64,000 nucleotides of DNA from Callipepla californica brunnescens (GCA_023055505.1 JALIRH010000113.1:496001-560000); one strand, 5' to 3'. Counted from the first letter of the stretch, positions 26,656 to 39,725 are shown. A program made the numbers and translations. The notes: a model not told the origin generated them from the letters alone.

Positions 26656-29600
26656 ACAATAAATACTTATAAATAAATGCAATAAATAGATAAAGAAAAA
26701 TCTCAAAAGAATTTATGAGACATCATAAACTCAAATATCTTCACATACATTTGGAAGAAAGCCATGTTGTGTCTGGACAACTCATGCATGGGAAGAGTTG
26801 CTAAATACATTAATCATTCACTCATAGTGTATGTTTTGAACAGCTCTAGCTCAAAGTCAAAAGACCAAAAATAGAAGGGTGTTACGATGAGAGACAAAGT
26901 GGCAATTATGTGGTTGTTTGGAACAAGTGGAGGAAGTAAAGAAAAAAAAAATCAAGTTGGAATAGAGTCCATGGGATCAATGTTGTGACAAATAAAACTG
27001 CAAGTGCAGCAACATTTAGATACATTAGAGAGAGGCTGAAGAAGAGTCAGAAATACAAATTAAGAAATTAGATAGGCGCAGAAGCAACTCTAACAGCATT
27101 GAAGAAGCAAAAGGAACATGGGTCGAAGTATTAACATAATGGTGATAAAAAGGAATTGTCTTAGAAATAAGGATTGAAGAATAAGAAGAGACAAACTATA
27201 TATCAGATCTCTGGTATAAGTTGATATATCTATTGGGAAAAAAAAAACAAAGTGCTAAAATAAAACATAAAGAAAGACAAAAAGTGTCAGTGGCACTCAA
27301 GAATGTAGATCCTGTGACACCAACTCAACCAACAGTAGACTCAATTCTCTCCTCACAGCTTCTGCTGGGAAACTAGAATAGCTTCACTTGTTCAGTCAAG
27401 CCTAGCTGCTGAAAGCTTTGAACAAGTCTGTAAACTCAGCTGTCATTATTTCATACATGTAATATTGAAAAACAAATGCTATTACCAGCACCAAAGAACT
27501 AGCAAAGACAGAAAGCAAGTTACAAACCAGGAAAATAAATACAACATTCATCCCTTGATAAACAGTTGAGGTGCCTCTTACAACCACAACACACACTAAG
27601 ATTAACAGTTCAAGCTGACACTCTCCTTATGAAATAAAATAAGAACACACAATCAATAGACCTTGTAAGTCAGGTAACTGATTAGTAGTGACAAACTTTG
27701 TATACAGACTTCTAAAAATCATTGTCATTGATCAAATTGTTGCTTTGTTTTGTTTTTTAATAGCTACTTTGATAGAAACTATAATTCTAGCAGAAATATT
27801 TTATAAATGTGGAGCATTTATACATAAAAGAAAAATATTTATACCACAAGAAAAAAAAAACAGACATTTTTATTAAATCCTATGCTTCACCAGTAAAATT
27901 AGTGGCATCCTGCCAACTAATATTTACCAATTATCTTGTGCTTCTATAATCAATAAAACTGTGAATAAGTGTGTAAGTATGTATGTATGTATATTTATAT
28001 ACACATCTTTCAAATTCTGATATAGTCCTTCAGAGTTTATCAAGAGTATCCCTGTATATTCCTCCTGAACTAATTTATCTGTGCTTTACAGTATTAACTC
28101 TTGATTCCAAAACATTAAAAAAAAAAAAAGCATTAGAAAGTTTTAGTAACGAATAGACAGGAAAGAATGTACTCAGACAAGTACTCACATGGATCATTTG
28201 ATTCTATCATTAGATATAGAAAGACTATCTGCAAAACAGGATATAATCTCTTAATTTCGTGACAGTAACCACCACTGAAAAACTTCATCAACACAAGTAG
28301 AACATTTGTTTTCCCTTGGATCTTGTAAATCAAAAAATAGATCTCTGCTAAAGTCTGCTCTGGAGCAAGCATGAACAACTTCTATTGTTCATTCACAGAA
28401 GAGAAAAACCTAATGCCTCCCAATACACAAACCATGTTGTGAAAGTCTGGGTATTTTTAAATTATTGGCATGTGCTTACAGAAGATCAAGAGTATTCTGT
28501 TGCTCATGTAAGAATAAATCAGTGACCAATCATGCTGTCACCTCTGTCATCTTTCCAAGCTTTCCATTTGCCTGTGGTCATCTCCCATTCAAAAATTCAA
28601 TACCAATGAAAATGCAATGCTAACAAAAATAGAATCAGATCTTGGTGTGCACTAAGAGGTCTTAAACAGTGTACTTTGTCCAAGGGGTAATGGATTTATA
28701 TTTGAAAAGTGTTCAAAGGTCACATCCAGAAGAATGGGTCTTACCTCATTTGAGTCATCTAAGGCTTAGGCAGCAGCTCTAAGTAATTCTGCATTCCTCA
28801 TACTGTCAACAGAGAGAGGGGCCCTCCTGAGGAAGATTCCCCAATCCTATGACTATGGCTCTAGAGTTCCTCTCAACGGCCTTAGTGAAGGAAGGGACAT
28901 CCCCTTTGGTAATTTCCCATGTTCTCATCAAGTGTAACTGACAGTGGGAACACAATACCAGAGAGACGTCTAAAGAGGGATGTAAGCTGGAAGCAGTTCA
29001 ACTGTATGAGCATGACATGGATTCTAGAATAACTATGCCTAATAAAGGGTAGAACCAAAAAACACCATCACAGCACCGTGCTGAAGCTTGCAAGCTTTGT
29101 GCCAGTATTCCTGCAGAGTGCTGCCCTGTGTCGTGTAAACACATCTGCTGGGTATCCATGGCACACTGCTGCATGGAGCAGTATGAACAAACAAAAATCT
29201 GTTGAAAGCTACCAGTATTTTAGGTAACCGAGACCATTTTTTTTTTTATGTTCAAGCGGATGCTGAGTGCACTCCACATGACCTTCAAGTTTAAATAAGG
29301 CAAATCTGACTATGCAAAACAGGTCAATGGCTTAGCTTATCTCCCCATCAGAAGTGATACTTACCAAGACAAGGAACACTTCCTTCACTGCTGCAGGTCT
29401 CTGAGCAGTTAAACGCACAAGTGGCCAAACTCACTCACCGTAAAACTAAACTGGCTTCATTCAAAAAGCTCCCATAAAGATGACTGATGTCATTGGAGTC
29501 CCAATGGGGGTGAATTTGGCCCATGCCATTCCTCCTGTTTAGTCACTGGATAGGAATGTAAGGAAGAAATGTGAGTTGGGCTATAGGACTGCATCACTCA

Positions 29601-29744
29601 ACAAATCCGCCAGGACTGAAAAGGAGTAACACGTGAATATAAATTTGTCTTGCACGCTCTATTAGATCTCCCAGATCAGCCACTACTTTCATCCACCCAG
29701 GTATGAGTTGGCATAGCTCCTTTTGCCTCAGCACGATTGAGCAA
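26656..29744. other. Gene-free AT-rich stretch
   Basis: No exon, RNA or transposon was recognised. It contains AT-rich simple patches, including GTAT-type units near 27973-28000. Confidence 0.5.
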
Positions 29745-29890
29745 GAGTTTATACAACATTGTGCCAGGCCACGTGGGATAAAGGGAGCAACATTATCCCC
29801 ATTTTGCAGATGACAAAACCAAAATGGGGAGCTGATGTCATTTGCTTCAGCTCTCAGGTGGTGATGGAGGTAGAAGAGGTATTAAAACTC
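29745..29890 (+). mobile_element. MIR-like ancient SINE relic
   Basis: The words ATTATCCCCATTTTGCAGATGA, GATGTCATTTGCTTCAGCTC and CTCAGGTGGTGATGGAGGTAG, ending near ATTAAAACTC, occur in the order and spacing of the MIR SINE core and tail: the ATCCCCATTTTACAGATGAG word, then the protected TGACTTGCCC region, then the GGCAGAG and TTCGAACCC region. MIR-like elements predate the mammal-sauropsid split and survive in birds only as scattered relics. The match is from recall, with substitutions visible throughout. Confidence 0.55.
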
Positions 29891-31129
29891 AAGCATTTAC
29901 AGTTCCTGGCCACTTAGGCCTCGTATTTCTGTGATATATTTTTAGAATTTCCCCATCTCCCTTCTCCCCTGCCCCAACCCCATCAGCATTTTCTGTTGCC
30001 ACACAACTGGGAAGCTGGGATTAATCCATCCCCAGGGAAATGGGATTAATATACAACTCATGTGGAACCTTTAAAACCCGATGATTTGTGGTCCCCTTCT
30101 CAGAGACATATGTAATATACAGCTGAAAATTAAGTGTTTGCTGTTCTAGTACACATTCTGAGAGAGGCTTTTTCTCTCTTTCATGAATGTACACTGTGAA
30201 GACCCCATCTGACACAATTTCTTCCTGCATCCGAAAGCAAACCAGGCTGAGAAGGCTGTGTAGAATCAGGCTCTTACAGAGCAACAGTTTATGGGCAGAA
30301 AAAGAATGACTGGAATGCAAAGGAAAAAAAAGAGAGAGAACAAGAGATGTGCCAAGACATCTTTACATATTCTCCTGTAACTGGAAATAGTTAAAAAAAA
30401 AAAAGACAGAAAATGGGGTTTCCCTTCCAAATCTTGCAGGAACAGACAATTGTTCCCTGGTTTTTGCACTTGCAAACTCCCATTCAGTTACACTTTTATG
30501 ATGAAAATGAAAAATTTAAAGCAACTGTGGAAACAGAATCAACTCTCAATTAGCTGACAGAGGCCTAATAAGTTTTATTCACTGCATTAATTAAACACAT
30601 GCAAAAAAAAAAAAAAAAACAGAAAACCAAAGGAAAGGGAAGATAATTAATCATTTAAATTATTTGTGATCCTGATTCTAAAGGCACATTTCCCATATAT
30701 TTCTCTTCATTTATTCTAGGGTTAGTAGGAGTTATCTCTTCTGGCTGTCATGAATCATTGCACTGATATTGCCTAGCAAAACACAAGACACTGAAAGCAA
30801 CAGGCAAACTATTCACCAGTGCAGCTGAGAGCATGACCAGAGTGATAGCCTTTGTTTGCACCCAGTAGAAAGTGGCCTACTGGGAAGAGGAAATACACAC
30901 ACACATACACTTAGAATAAACGATGTTAAGAGGCTGTGTGTGCATCCTGTGTTTGGTATGCCTATGCAGTTTTAATGCATCTGTAATTCTGATTATGTTA
31001 GTTCTGGTGTGTTGGGCTCTTTTTTACTGCACATAAAAATACATGTCCAGGGAAATTCTTGGCAGGCACATCAGCAGGCTTCAGCTATACAAATGAAATG
31101 CTTCTCATGCCCAGCTGGGAGGAGTGGCT
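29891..31129. other. Gene-free stretch
   Basis: No gene seen. It holds an A17 tract at 30603-30619 and a short CA patch near 30895-30909. The sequence then changes abruptly to CpG-rich DNA. Confidence 0.5.
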
Positions 31130-32860
31130 TATCCACCTCACGACCCCGCGGTTATAATGGTTCCCAGGGCTGCCGCGGTTTCTTACCTCTCCACGGGTGT
31201 TTCGTTATCCTGGTGTTTAAGAGTGGAGTGACCGTGGGAAAGCCTCAGCGGAGTGACCCTCCCTGCGTTCCCTCCTCCCTCCCTTCGGACCTGACTGAGA
31301 GAGCCGCCTTGTAGTCACGACCCCTGAAAAACCACTGACTCCGAGCGACAGAGCCCTTTGCTTTCCCGCTTCGCGGCCGGATCCTGCGTGCGGGCCGCTT
31401 CCTTTACTTCCAGCATAAGAGATTGCAAAGGGGGGTGCGGGAGTTCATCGGAGACTTTCCGAATCTCCCTTTAGAAGAAAGGCAGACGGCGGGCGCTGAG
31501 GAGGGTGTGAACTACCCCTCCCTTAGGCTGGCACTCAGCGCCGTGTCAGTACCCGGGGCTGCGCGCCCTTCCTCGGATGGGAGCTGTGCGGCGCGCCTCT
31601 GAGCCGGCAGCGCCGTTCGCCGGCGGCAGGAGGAGTCCGCCCGGCGCGCTGGTGGGCGCGGGTGCTCTTTTCCAAGGGAAGCTCCGCAGGCGCCGGCTTG
31701 AGCGGGAGAGAGGCAGCCGCTCCCGCTGGGTTTGCGCAAGGCGCTGCAGCTAAATCCTTCGGGGGCAGAGTACATTGCAAATTGGCCGTCCCCCCCCTCC
31801 CCCCCTCCCAATCCCCCTTCCAATACACGATGCTGTGGCCCCACCGGGCTCGGCAACGCGCACAGAACTGTTCATCATTCCCCCGGGGAGTGCCGCGCAC
31901 ATCAGCGCTCTCGACTCACGGTAGCTACTGTCCGCAGTCGGCGGCCAATTCGGGTTTGCTACAGGTTTCTGTCATTCCCCCTCCACACACTCCTTGCTTA
32001 TTTCTAGCAGTTGGTTCTCAGATGCCTTTTAAGACAAAATCAAAAGCCTTTACAAGGAGCTGAAAGCGGATGGCGGTGGGAAACGAAGCAGAAGCAAGCT
32101 GGCTTCCAGCTCAGATTCCCACAGCCTCCGGAGCTGGATACGCGCAGAGGTGTCATCTCGGCAACCTGAGCATCGCACGGACCTTCCTCCGCCGAAGGTG
32201 GACTCTGCAATCCGTCCTGCAAATGAGCTAAGTTAGCTACGATGCTCTCGAGTTGGTGTCCAATTAAAATAATAACAATAATAATAAAATAAAATAAAAA
32301 GCAGGGAGAAGTTTCTTTCCACTCTCCCGTCCTTATGAGAATTAGAACCACAACTTTTCTTCTGCCGTTGATAGGATTCCTTGACCAAATAAAGAAGTAT
32401 CTTCTAAAAGCAGAGCGGGGAAGGGGGAAGAAACCGCTTTGGATCGAGTGGGAAACGGCGTCGGGCACCCGAGCTTCGGAAACACGAAAGGAGGTCCGCT
32501 GTTACTTCGGACGTGTCACCGTGCTGATGTGCTGGACGCATTTCTTATCTCGGGGTTCTGCCTTGTGACGAGAATGGGGTTTGCTGAGCAGACGAGAGAG
32601 GACGACCAGAGGCGCTTCAAAGGCTGAGGCGGCTGCCCCCGCTCTGCGCTCTCTCCCCCGTCTCGATCCCAAGCGGTTTCGCAGTGGAATAAACATCTCT
32701 GATCTAAGACAGCTGCCGGGAATCAAAGGCCGCCCCCAAGAAGGGTGAAGATGCGTCTGAAAACTGCCCCAGTTCCCGACAAGTGAAGGGAAAGGGGTGC
32801 GAAGGCCGCTCTGCCCGCGGCACCTTCCGGCTGTGAAAGCGGTAACAGTTCGCCCATTAT
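31130..32860. promoter_or_regulatory. Isolated CpG-rich island downstream of OSR1
   Basis: GC content and CpG frequency rise sharply at about 31130 and fall again near 32860; the densest part is about 31290-31960. The island lies more than 0.3 kb beyond the likely OSR1 polyadenylation region and is separated from the OSR1 promoter CpG region by some 7 kb of lower-CpG sequence. Open frames of 90-140 codons occur on both strands but resemble composition-driven frames and no known protein. A consensus-like minus-strand splice donor (AGAG|GTAAGA) lies at 31187/31186. It may be the start of an unannotated transcript or a regulatory island of the OSR1 domain. Confidence 0.6.
31182..31190 (-). other. 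Candidate minus-strand splice donor in CpG island
   Basis: Read on the reverse strand the bases are AGAG|GTAAGA, with an exon end at 31187. This is close to the U2 donor consensus. No matching acceptor could be assigned, so the exon is hypothetical. Confidence 0.3.
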
Positions 32861-33008
32861 TCATCTGATTTGTTTCATAACACCTCTGACACCTAATCTT
32901 ATCAGCTAATACCCAAGATTTAGTAACCCAAGACGATTTTTTTTTTCCACTCCAGCAGCAAAATGATTTGACACCCTAGGGATCTGTTTACTTTTGTGAG
33001 CCTTTACC

Positions 33009-33274
33009 AAAAAAAAAAAAAAAAAAAAAGGAATATGGGATAGGAAAATAAAGGAGAGGGAAGGAAAGCATATGTGTAAAGATCCAGAGCTTCCGAGGCC
33101 GGTAGAAACAAGCACTGAGAAAATAGTAAGATCACCTGGGGAAAAAAAAAAAAAAAAAAAAAGAAAGGTTCTGAATATTGGCAGACATAGTTTGTTGGGG
33201 AAGAGACCCGAAACCAAATGAATACATATGTAGTCCGTGCAGGCTTGCCTGTAAAATAACGATTTATTTTAATA

Positions 33275-33307
<33 letters not shown>
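33009..33307. repeat. Cluster of three poly-A tracts
   Basis: Runs of 21 A (33009-33029), 21 A (33142-33162) and 30 A (33278-33307) fall within 300 bases. On the OSR1-sense (minus) strand these are T tracts at and beyond the predicted end of the transcript. Confidence 0.95.
33263..33268 (-). promoter_or_regulatory. Candidate distal polyadenylation signal AATAAA
   Basis: The reverse-strand hexamer AATAAA lies about 1.1 kb past the OSR1 stop codon. A poly-T tract on the sense strand lies just before it. Confidence 0.45.
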
Positions 33308-33308
<1 letters not shown>

Positions 33309-33574
33309 ACACACAATCCAGTGATAAATGTCAGTTACCAATAATCAGCATAAAGTGCCAAACAGCCATACAACTTTTTTTTTTTTTTTCTTTTAATAAA
33401 CAAAACTTACTGGAATGTCTCTTAATTTGAATACACTGTTCAGAAAGCCAGCATTTAGAAAAATATGTTCTCACGTTGAGATTTGTTCTTTCTCATTAGG
33501 ACTCATGAAGTACCACTAAGACCATGTTGTGCATACTGTCAGTTTGACATATTGCCATCTTTCTTTCCTTTGGT

Positions 33575-33580
33575 TTTATT
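33575..33580 (-). promoter_or_regulatory. Candidate proximal polyadenylation signal AATAAA
   Basis: The reverse-strand AATAAA lies about 0.8 kb past the stop codon. Use of this site would give a shorter 3' UTR. Confidence 0.4.
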
Positions 33581-34392
33581 TTTCATTTTTAAATAAGTCC
33601 ACAAGTGACAAACCTCCTCGCAGCATACTTAGACCACAAGGCAAAAAGAAAGGTCTTCGTGTCCAAAGAACATTGATTTGTCCCAACACCAGGGACCCTC
33701 AGGTCTAAGATCTGGATTCCTTTTCCAGCACATTATAGGTCTCCTCGTTTGAGAGATTTAAGTCATTTCCAAACGTTATTTTTCTTCTCCTTTCAAGAAA
33801 ACAAAGTAGCAAATAAGATGTGTGAGTTGCCCCTCTCCTTGTCCTACTGGTGCTATGATGAGAAACCTATATTTCAGTTCTTAACTGTCTTCTGGAATTC
33901 TCTGTATTTCCTGAAGTGTAAAAATAATAAGCTTTATACAGTCAAAAAAAAAAAAGTATAAAATAAGAGTTTGTTCTTTTTCTTTCCTTTTTTTTTTAAG
34001 TAATACTTTTGGAAGCTACAAGTTGGGAGGGGTCAGAGGGGAAGCTGCTGGGATTTTTTTGTGTGGGGGTTTTTTTTGTGGGTATTGTGGGTTTTTTGTT
34101 TGGTCTTTAAGGAGATTTCTGTCCAACACGTGAGCACCACCTTTTGGCATAAAGTTTATCAAAGCCACACAAGTCATCTAGCACTTTCTGTGCCATTCAT
34201 GTATGTTTTAAATACCAAGTAATCTTTTCATCCACGATTTAAGAAGTGAGTTTCTCGGGGAGGTCTTGCTTTTTCTAAAGTACAAACAAAAACAAAACGC
34301 AAAGTTCTGTGCTCCCATCCTGACAGTTTTGTTTCTGTTCTGGTTTCGATGTAAAATCTGAAGGGCAGGAAAAGTTCATAGAAGTTGGAGAT

Positions 34393-35703
<1,311 letters not shown>

Positions 35704-35749
35704 GGTGGCCACTTGGGTGGAGGATCTTGGGAACAGGGGAGGAAAATGT
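35704..35749 (-). other. OSR1: OSR1 exon 2 5' UTR part
   Basis: 46 bases between the acceptor CCAG and the ATG. The upstream polypyrimidine tract (an A-rich run on the plus strand at 35753-35770) supports the acceptor. Confidence 0.85.
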
Positions 35750-38700
35750 CTGGAAAAAAAAAAAAGAAAAAGATGGTGGGGAGAAGAAAGGGAGGTGGAT
35801 TTACACAAAGTTAACAGAAAAGGGAAATTCTCCCTTCATCCCTTATTAATGACCCTCCCTAAAGCCACAGGAGGAGATTATCTTGGACTTAGAGAAGTCT
35901 GACCGTCTCTTGACTGCAAATGTATGCATATGCATCTCCAGAATCTCCTCCCCATCCCTCACACAGAGACAGCATGTTCCATCCACAGTCATTCACCCCC
36001 CCCAACACCATCCATGTGCCTAGAGTGCCCCTGATAACCTTCCATGCAGGGACAGTGAGGAGGTACCTATTGGCCCACAAAGCTGGAGGTTCTAACATGT
36101 AAGTAAAATTCTCTTGCTGCAAGACTCAGTCTTTTTAAAATTATGGGATACCATTCACTCAGTCTGCCATCCAAAACGGCCTTCAACCCTCACTTCTGGG
36201 GAGATGTGGGAGGGGGTTGCAGAGAGCTGGCTGCTCTTCATGATCGGCCCTCAGCCCCCTGCATCTGGCTTGTTGAGTACTCAGAGCTGCTCATCCTCCC
36301 TCATTCAAACAGAAAATACCTGTAAAGTTTGTTGGGTTCTGTATTTGGTTTTGGTTTTGGTTTTTAAAAAGCAACAACGAAAAGAAGAAGAAGAAGAAAA
36401 AAAAAAACAAAAAAAAAAAAACCTCCCTCTATATACTGCAATAAGAAATGGGAAAAGGCTGCATCTGGGTGACAAAACTTAAGTGCCATTTGCTCTCTCC
36501 ATGGGGAAGTGCCTGGCTTCCAGCCCACATCCCAGTCTAGGCAATTGCTTAATTAAAGCCCTTCACAAGGGAAAAAGGCAAGGGCTGAAGGGACCCTTCC
36601 CGTGTGGACACCCAGCTGCAGGACCACAGTCCTTCTCTGTGCTGGGTGCCACCACTTCGCTCTGCATTTCAGGGTCCTGCCAAGCCCCCAGTCTCTCCCC
36701 CAGGCCAGATCCTTCCTCATTTCACCCCACAAGATGGAGGGGAAAATGCTACCAAACAGCAACATTGAAGCACATCTGGCCCTGCCTGCAAATTGAGCCC
36801 TCAGCACTGTCAACTGTTTGGCAGGAGATGCCCAGTATGGTTGACAGTGGCAATAGAGTTTCTCCTCTTTGCGAGAGAGCACCAAGGGCTTTTGGAGGCA
36901 CTGCAGCTGTGCACCCCAAGGAGTCTCTTTGTTCCACAGCTCATAGGTTGTTCTCACTCCACCCAGCAATCTCTGGGATTTGCTCTCAGTGGGACTCCTT
37001 TCCCATGGGATCCCGAGTGTGCATAGGGTACCCATCAGGTCACCGTAGGATCCACATAGAGTCCTGTAAGATGCCCTTAGAGGGCTCCTGAGTCTGTTTA
37101 GGATTCCCACAAGATTCACTCAGGGTCCCAACAGGACCCCATGACATTCCCACATGAAGGGTGAAGCTTTTCAAGGAAAATGAGACAGCAAAGTGCTGCA
37201 GAGCATTCACTGCCTCCCTGGGCTGGGGAAACAAGGGAACAAGAGGAATGCTGGTGGCCAAAGGGGTCTAAGGACCAGAGAAACAAATCTGATTTATACA
37301 CTGACAGTTGCCCAGAGTGAGATGCTGTGGTTGGGAGGGTGTGAGAGTGAGAAGCTTACTCTGAGCAGCTCTCTATGCCAGGTCCACCTTTCACACCGCT
37401 CTACATAAATCAGCAGCAGGACGAGAGAGCCAAACCGTAGAGGAATTCCATTGCAATGACCCAGAATAAGAGAGGGTGATATATATATATATTTTAAATT
37501 GGATTCATTTTGCATAGTAGCTGATTGCAGAACCAACACATTGAATCCTCCTCCCTCTCCTCTTTGTTTTATTTATTTATTTTTTTAACTATTTAGGGCT
37601 GGCAAACCAACCGGATCGTTGTATTACTCAGCTGGGGAAGTGCTTCTCTTATTAGCACTGCCCTCACACTAACGCATGTCCTGTCCCCAGCACAAATGCC
37701 CCCAGCGATGACCCCCGAGAACAAAATACGTGGAAAACCCTCTGGTCCGGGTACGTGCAGTGTCTGTTTCTGTTCGTCACAACAGCTCTGCTTTTATTTT
37801 CCTGGCTGGGTACTCCCAGACCCCTCAAGCATGAAACATGCAATTGCGAGCAGAGTGAGTTTCTGGGCTTACTCAATTGCCTTTCTTTGGATTCACCGGA
37901 AACATTTAATTTGGAATAAGCAAGCAGTTATCTACTATGCAGATTTGTATTAGCTATTGCCGACAAAATTAACAATAACAGTAATAGGAATGAGAAATCT
38001 GTTTCGGTTTTCCCGAAGAAGAAGGGGGCAGAAGCCATGGAGAAATGCAGTGCAGTGGCAATACATTGCCCTCGCGGCGTTTTTTGTTTTGATTTGGGTT
38101 TTTGTTTGTTTTTGTTTTGTTTTGTATTTTTGCTTCAACAGTTCTAATTAAGGAAAATAGAAGAGTAAAAAAAAGAAGTAGGAAAAAAAAATAAATAGGG
38201 GAAAAAGAAAAAAAAAAATAAAGAGGGAGAGGGAGACGAGCAAGAAGAAGCAAACGGGAGGTGGGAGCAGAGCGTTCACGTTACTACGAGTTTCTTGGCC
38301 CTTTTCCAGCAATGTAAGCTACACTTCTGCTCTGTGCAACCGTGGACGGACAGAAGTACAGGCGGAGCGCGGAGCATTTCATACTGAGGTCCCCTCTCTT
38401 TGGGACATCAAAGCGTGCCCCAGCGCAGCGACTCTCCCCTCTCTCGCACAGAGATCACTGCTTCTTTGATTTCGGTGTCACCTCCACCTTTAATTCTGTT
38501 CCGCGTAAACAGATCTTATCAGGACTTCTTTTTATTTTCATTTCTTTTCCCCCCCTTAAGAAGACCCCACGAGCGCTTTGCTTCAATTCCCCCACCGTAA
38601 TAAAACAGTGCGGGTTTTGTTTTTGTTTTTTTGGGGTATTTTTTATTCTAACACAGTCACTCGGTGAAGTAATTGAGACCAAACCACTGTGTTCTGCCTG

Positions 38701-39100
38701 AAACAAAACCCACTCGTGCCAAGATAAATTTACCCTGCACAAATAGGATCATAAACTTGAAAGCCTACATCTGCTTCCAGCTTTCTTACCCTTTGTCCTG
38801 TTTGAAGATACCGTAATGCTATTGTCCAGTTGCCATTGTTTTAAGACCTTTGTAAACCTTTCAAACTGAATTCTACCTCTCCTATATGAAAAGAATATAT
38901 ATATATAGATATAAAAATTAAAGATAAATAAAAAACTAAAGAAAAGAAAAAGGGAAAACGGAGCCGGTAACACGGCGAGAAGCGAAATTAAATGGATTTT
39001 TAAGTAAACCCGTGTCAGGCGGTATTTTTTTCCTTTCTACCTTGAATCATCAATTTCCGATGTGCCCTTTGAAAGGGATATTTGTTATATTAAATACCTG
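35750..39100 (-). other. OSR1: OSR1 intron 1, 3' portion
   Basis: Upstream of exon 2 the sequence is non-coding. Several open frames of 60-200 codons occur on both strands (for example 36483-37091), but they have no similarity to proteins that I recognise. It holds a degenerate 22-bp minisatellite (described separately), a short TTTTGG/AAG simple patch at 36343-36421, a TA run at 37480-37491 and a TTTTG-rich stretch near 38090-38130. The intron's 5' end depends on which exon 1 is used. Confidence 0.7.
37025..37160. repeat. Degenerate 22-bp minisatellite
   Basis: Related units start with AGG or AGA at 37025, 37047, 37069, 37100 and 37122, with a last partial unit at 37144. Four of these steps are 22 bases and one is 31. 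Shared pattern: AGG(A/G)T(C/A)CC, then about six bases including an ACA or ATCA word, then AG and a CC-rich end. A weak further unit may precede it near 37006. No coding signature. Confidence 0.6.
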
Positions 39101-39109
39101 ACCATAAAT

Positions 39110-39265
39110 AATGAGCTTTGTTAATTAGTTCCACATGGGAGAGCGGCGGAGGTAAATTGCCCAGAGAACGTTGCTTATTTTTACAAACATGATAAAGTAG
39201 CGGGCATAAAACGCTGCATTCTTGGGATAGCCACAAACGGGAGCGATCAGGTTCATCTGTCAGGA
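39110..39265. promoter_or_regulatory. Conserved-looking homeodomain-site block 1
   Basis: Includes TTAATTAG (39119-39126) plus CpG-containing, non-repetitive sequence up to about 39265. Composition and motif content resemble a developmental enhancer. The function is inferred. Confidence 0.3.
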
Positions 39266-39514
39266 AAAGTCTCCGCTTTGCCGACCCCTCTCAGGTCCGG
39301 CATTCAGGTCCTTTCGACTCTATCGCAACTCTTGTGCGGCATTTTGCCACCGGCTCTCCGCTGCTTCGTCCCTCTGCGGGACGAGACTTTCCCTTCCTAT
39401 CAGTTTAAGCGAGAAAATGGAGCTCACAACTTATCTGCGTTTGGGAAACTCACTGGAAAAGTGAATTAAGACGGCCCTTTCGCTCCGCATTACCCGAACT
39501 TGTTGCTCCGGAGG

Positions 39515-39725
39515 GATAAAGCGCATTGTTCAGCTCAGATTAGTTCAAAGTATTAATGAAGTGTGCAGAATCTATTAAAGCGGGTTTATTCGCGGCTAAT
39601 TGAGCGTGAAAGAGTTAATTGCTAACATTAATGAGCACTGGAAGGGCTCAGTCAGCGTGTGCCTTGGATATCTCCGCTCGATCCTTATAAAATCATCATT
39701 CACATTTTATCACGAAATCGGTGTT
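39515..39725. promoter_or_regulatory. Conserved-looking homeodomain-site block 2
   Basis: Carries several ATTA-core words in a short interval (ATTAATGA, CTAATTGA, TTAATTGC, ATTAATGA) together with retained CpGs and no simple repeats. This suggests an intronic or promoter-proximal developmental enhancer for OSR1. No alignment or binding data are available here. Confidence 0.3.

Larger units (their letters stand above)
33245..34392 (-). other. OSR1: OSR1 3' untranslated region (predicted extent)
   Basis: This follows the TGA stop at 34393-34395 on the minus strand. It is bounded by the last good polyadenylation signal I can see, AATAAA at 33268-33263, with cleavage expected about 15-25 bases further. 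A shorter end near 33555 is possible from the AATAAA at 33580-33575. The region contains GT-rich runs near 34055-34100 and an A15 tract on the sense strand at 33389-33375. The far end is an inference without transcript evidence. Confidence 0.55.

Noticed and set aside
35704..35808. Open reading frame extending OSR1 upstream to an ATG at 35808
   Set aside because: The extension reads through a polypyrimidine tract and a strong splice acceptor at 35749; known OSR1 proteins begin at the methionine at 35703, which has a strong Kozak context.
36483..37119. Frames of about 190-200 codons on both strands in intron 1
   Set aside because: No recognisable similarity, both strands equally open over the same interval, minisatellite inside.
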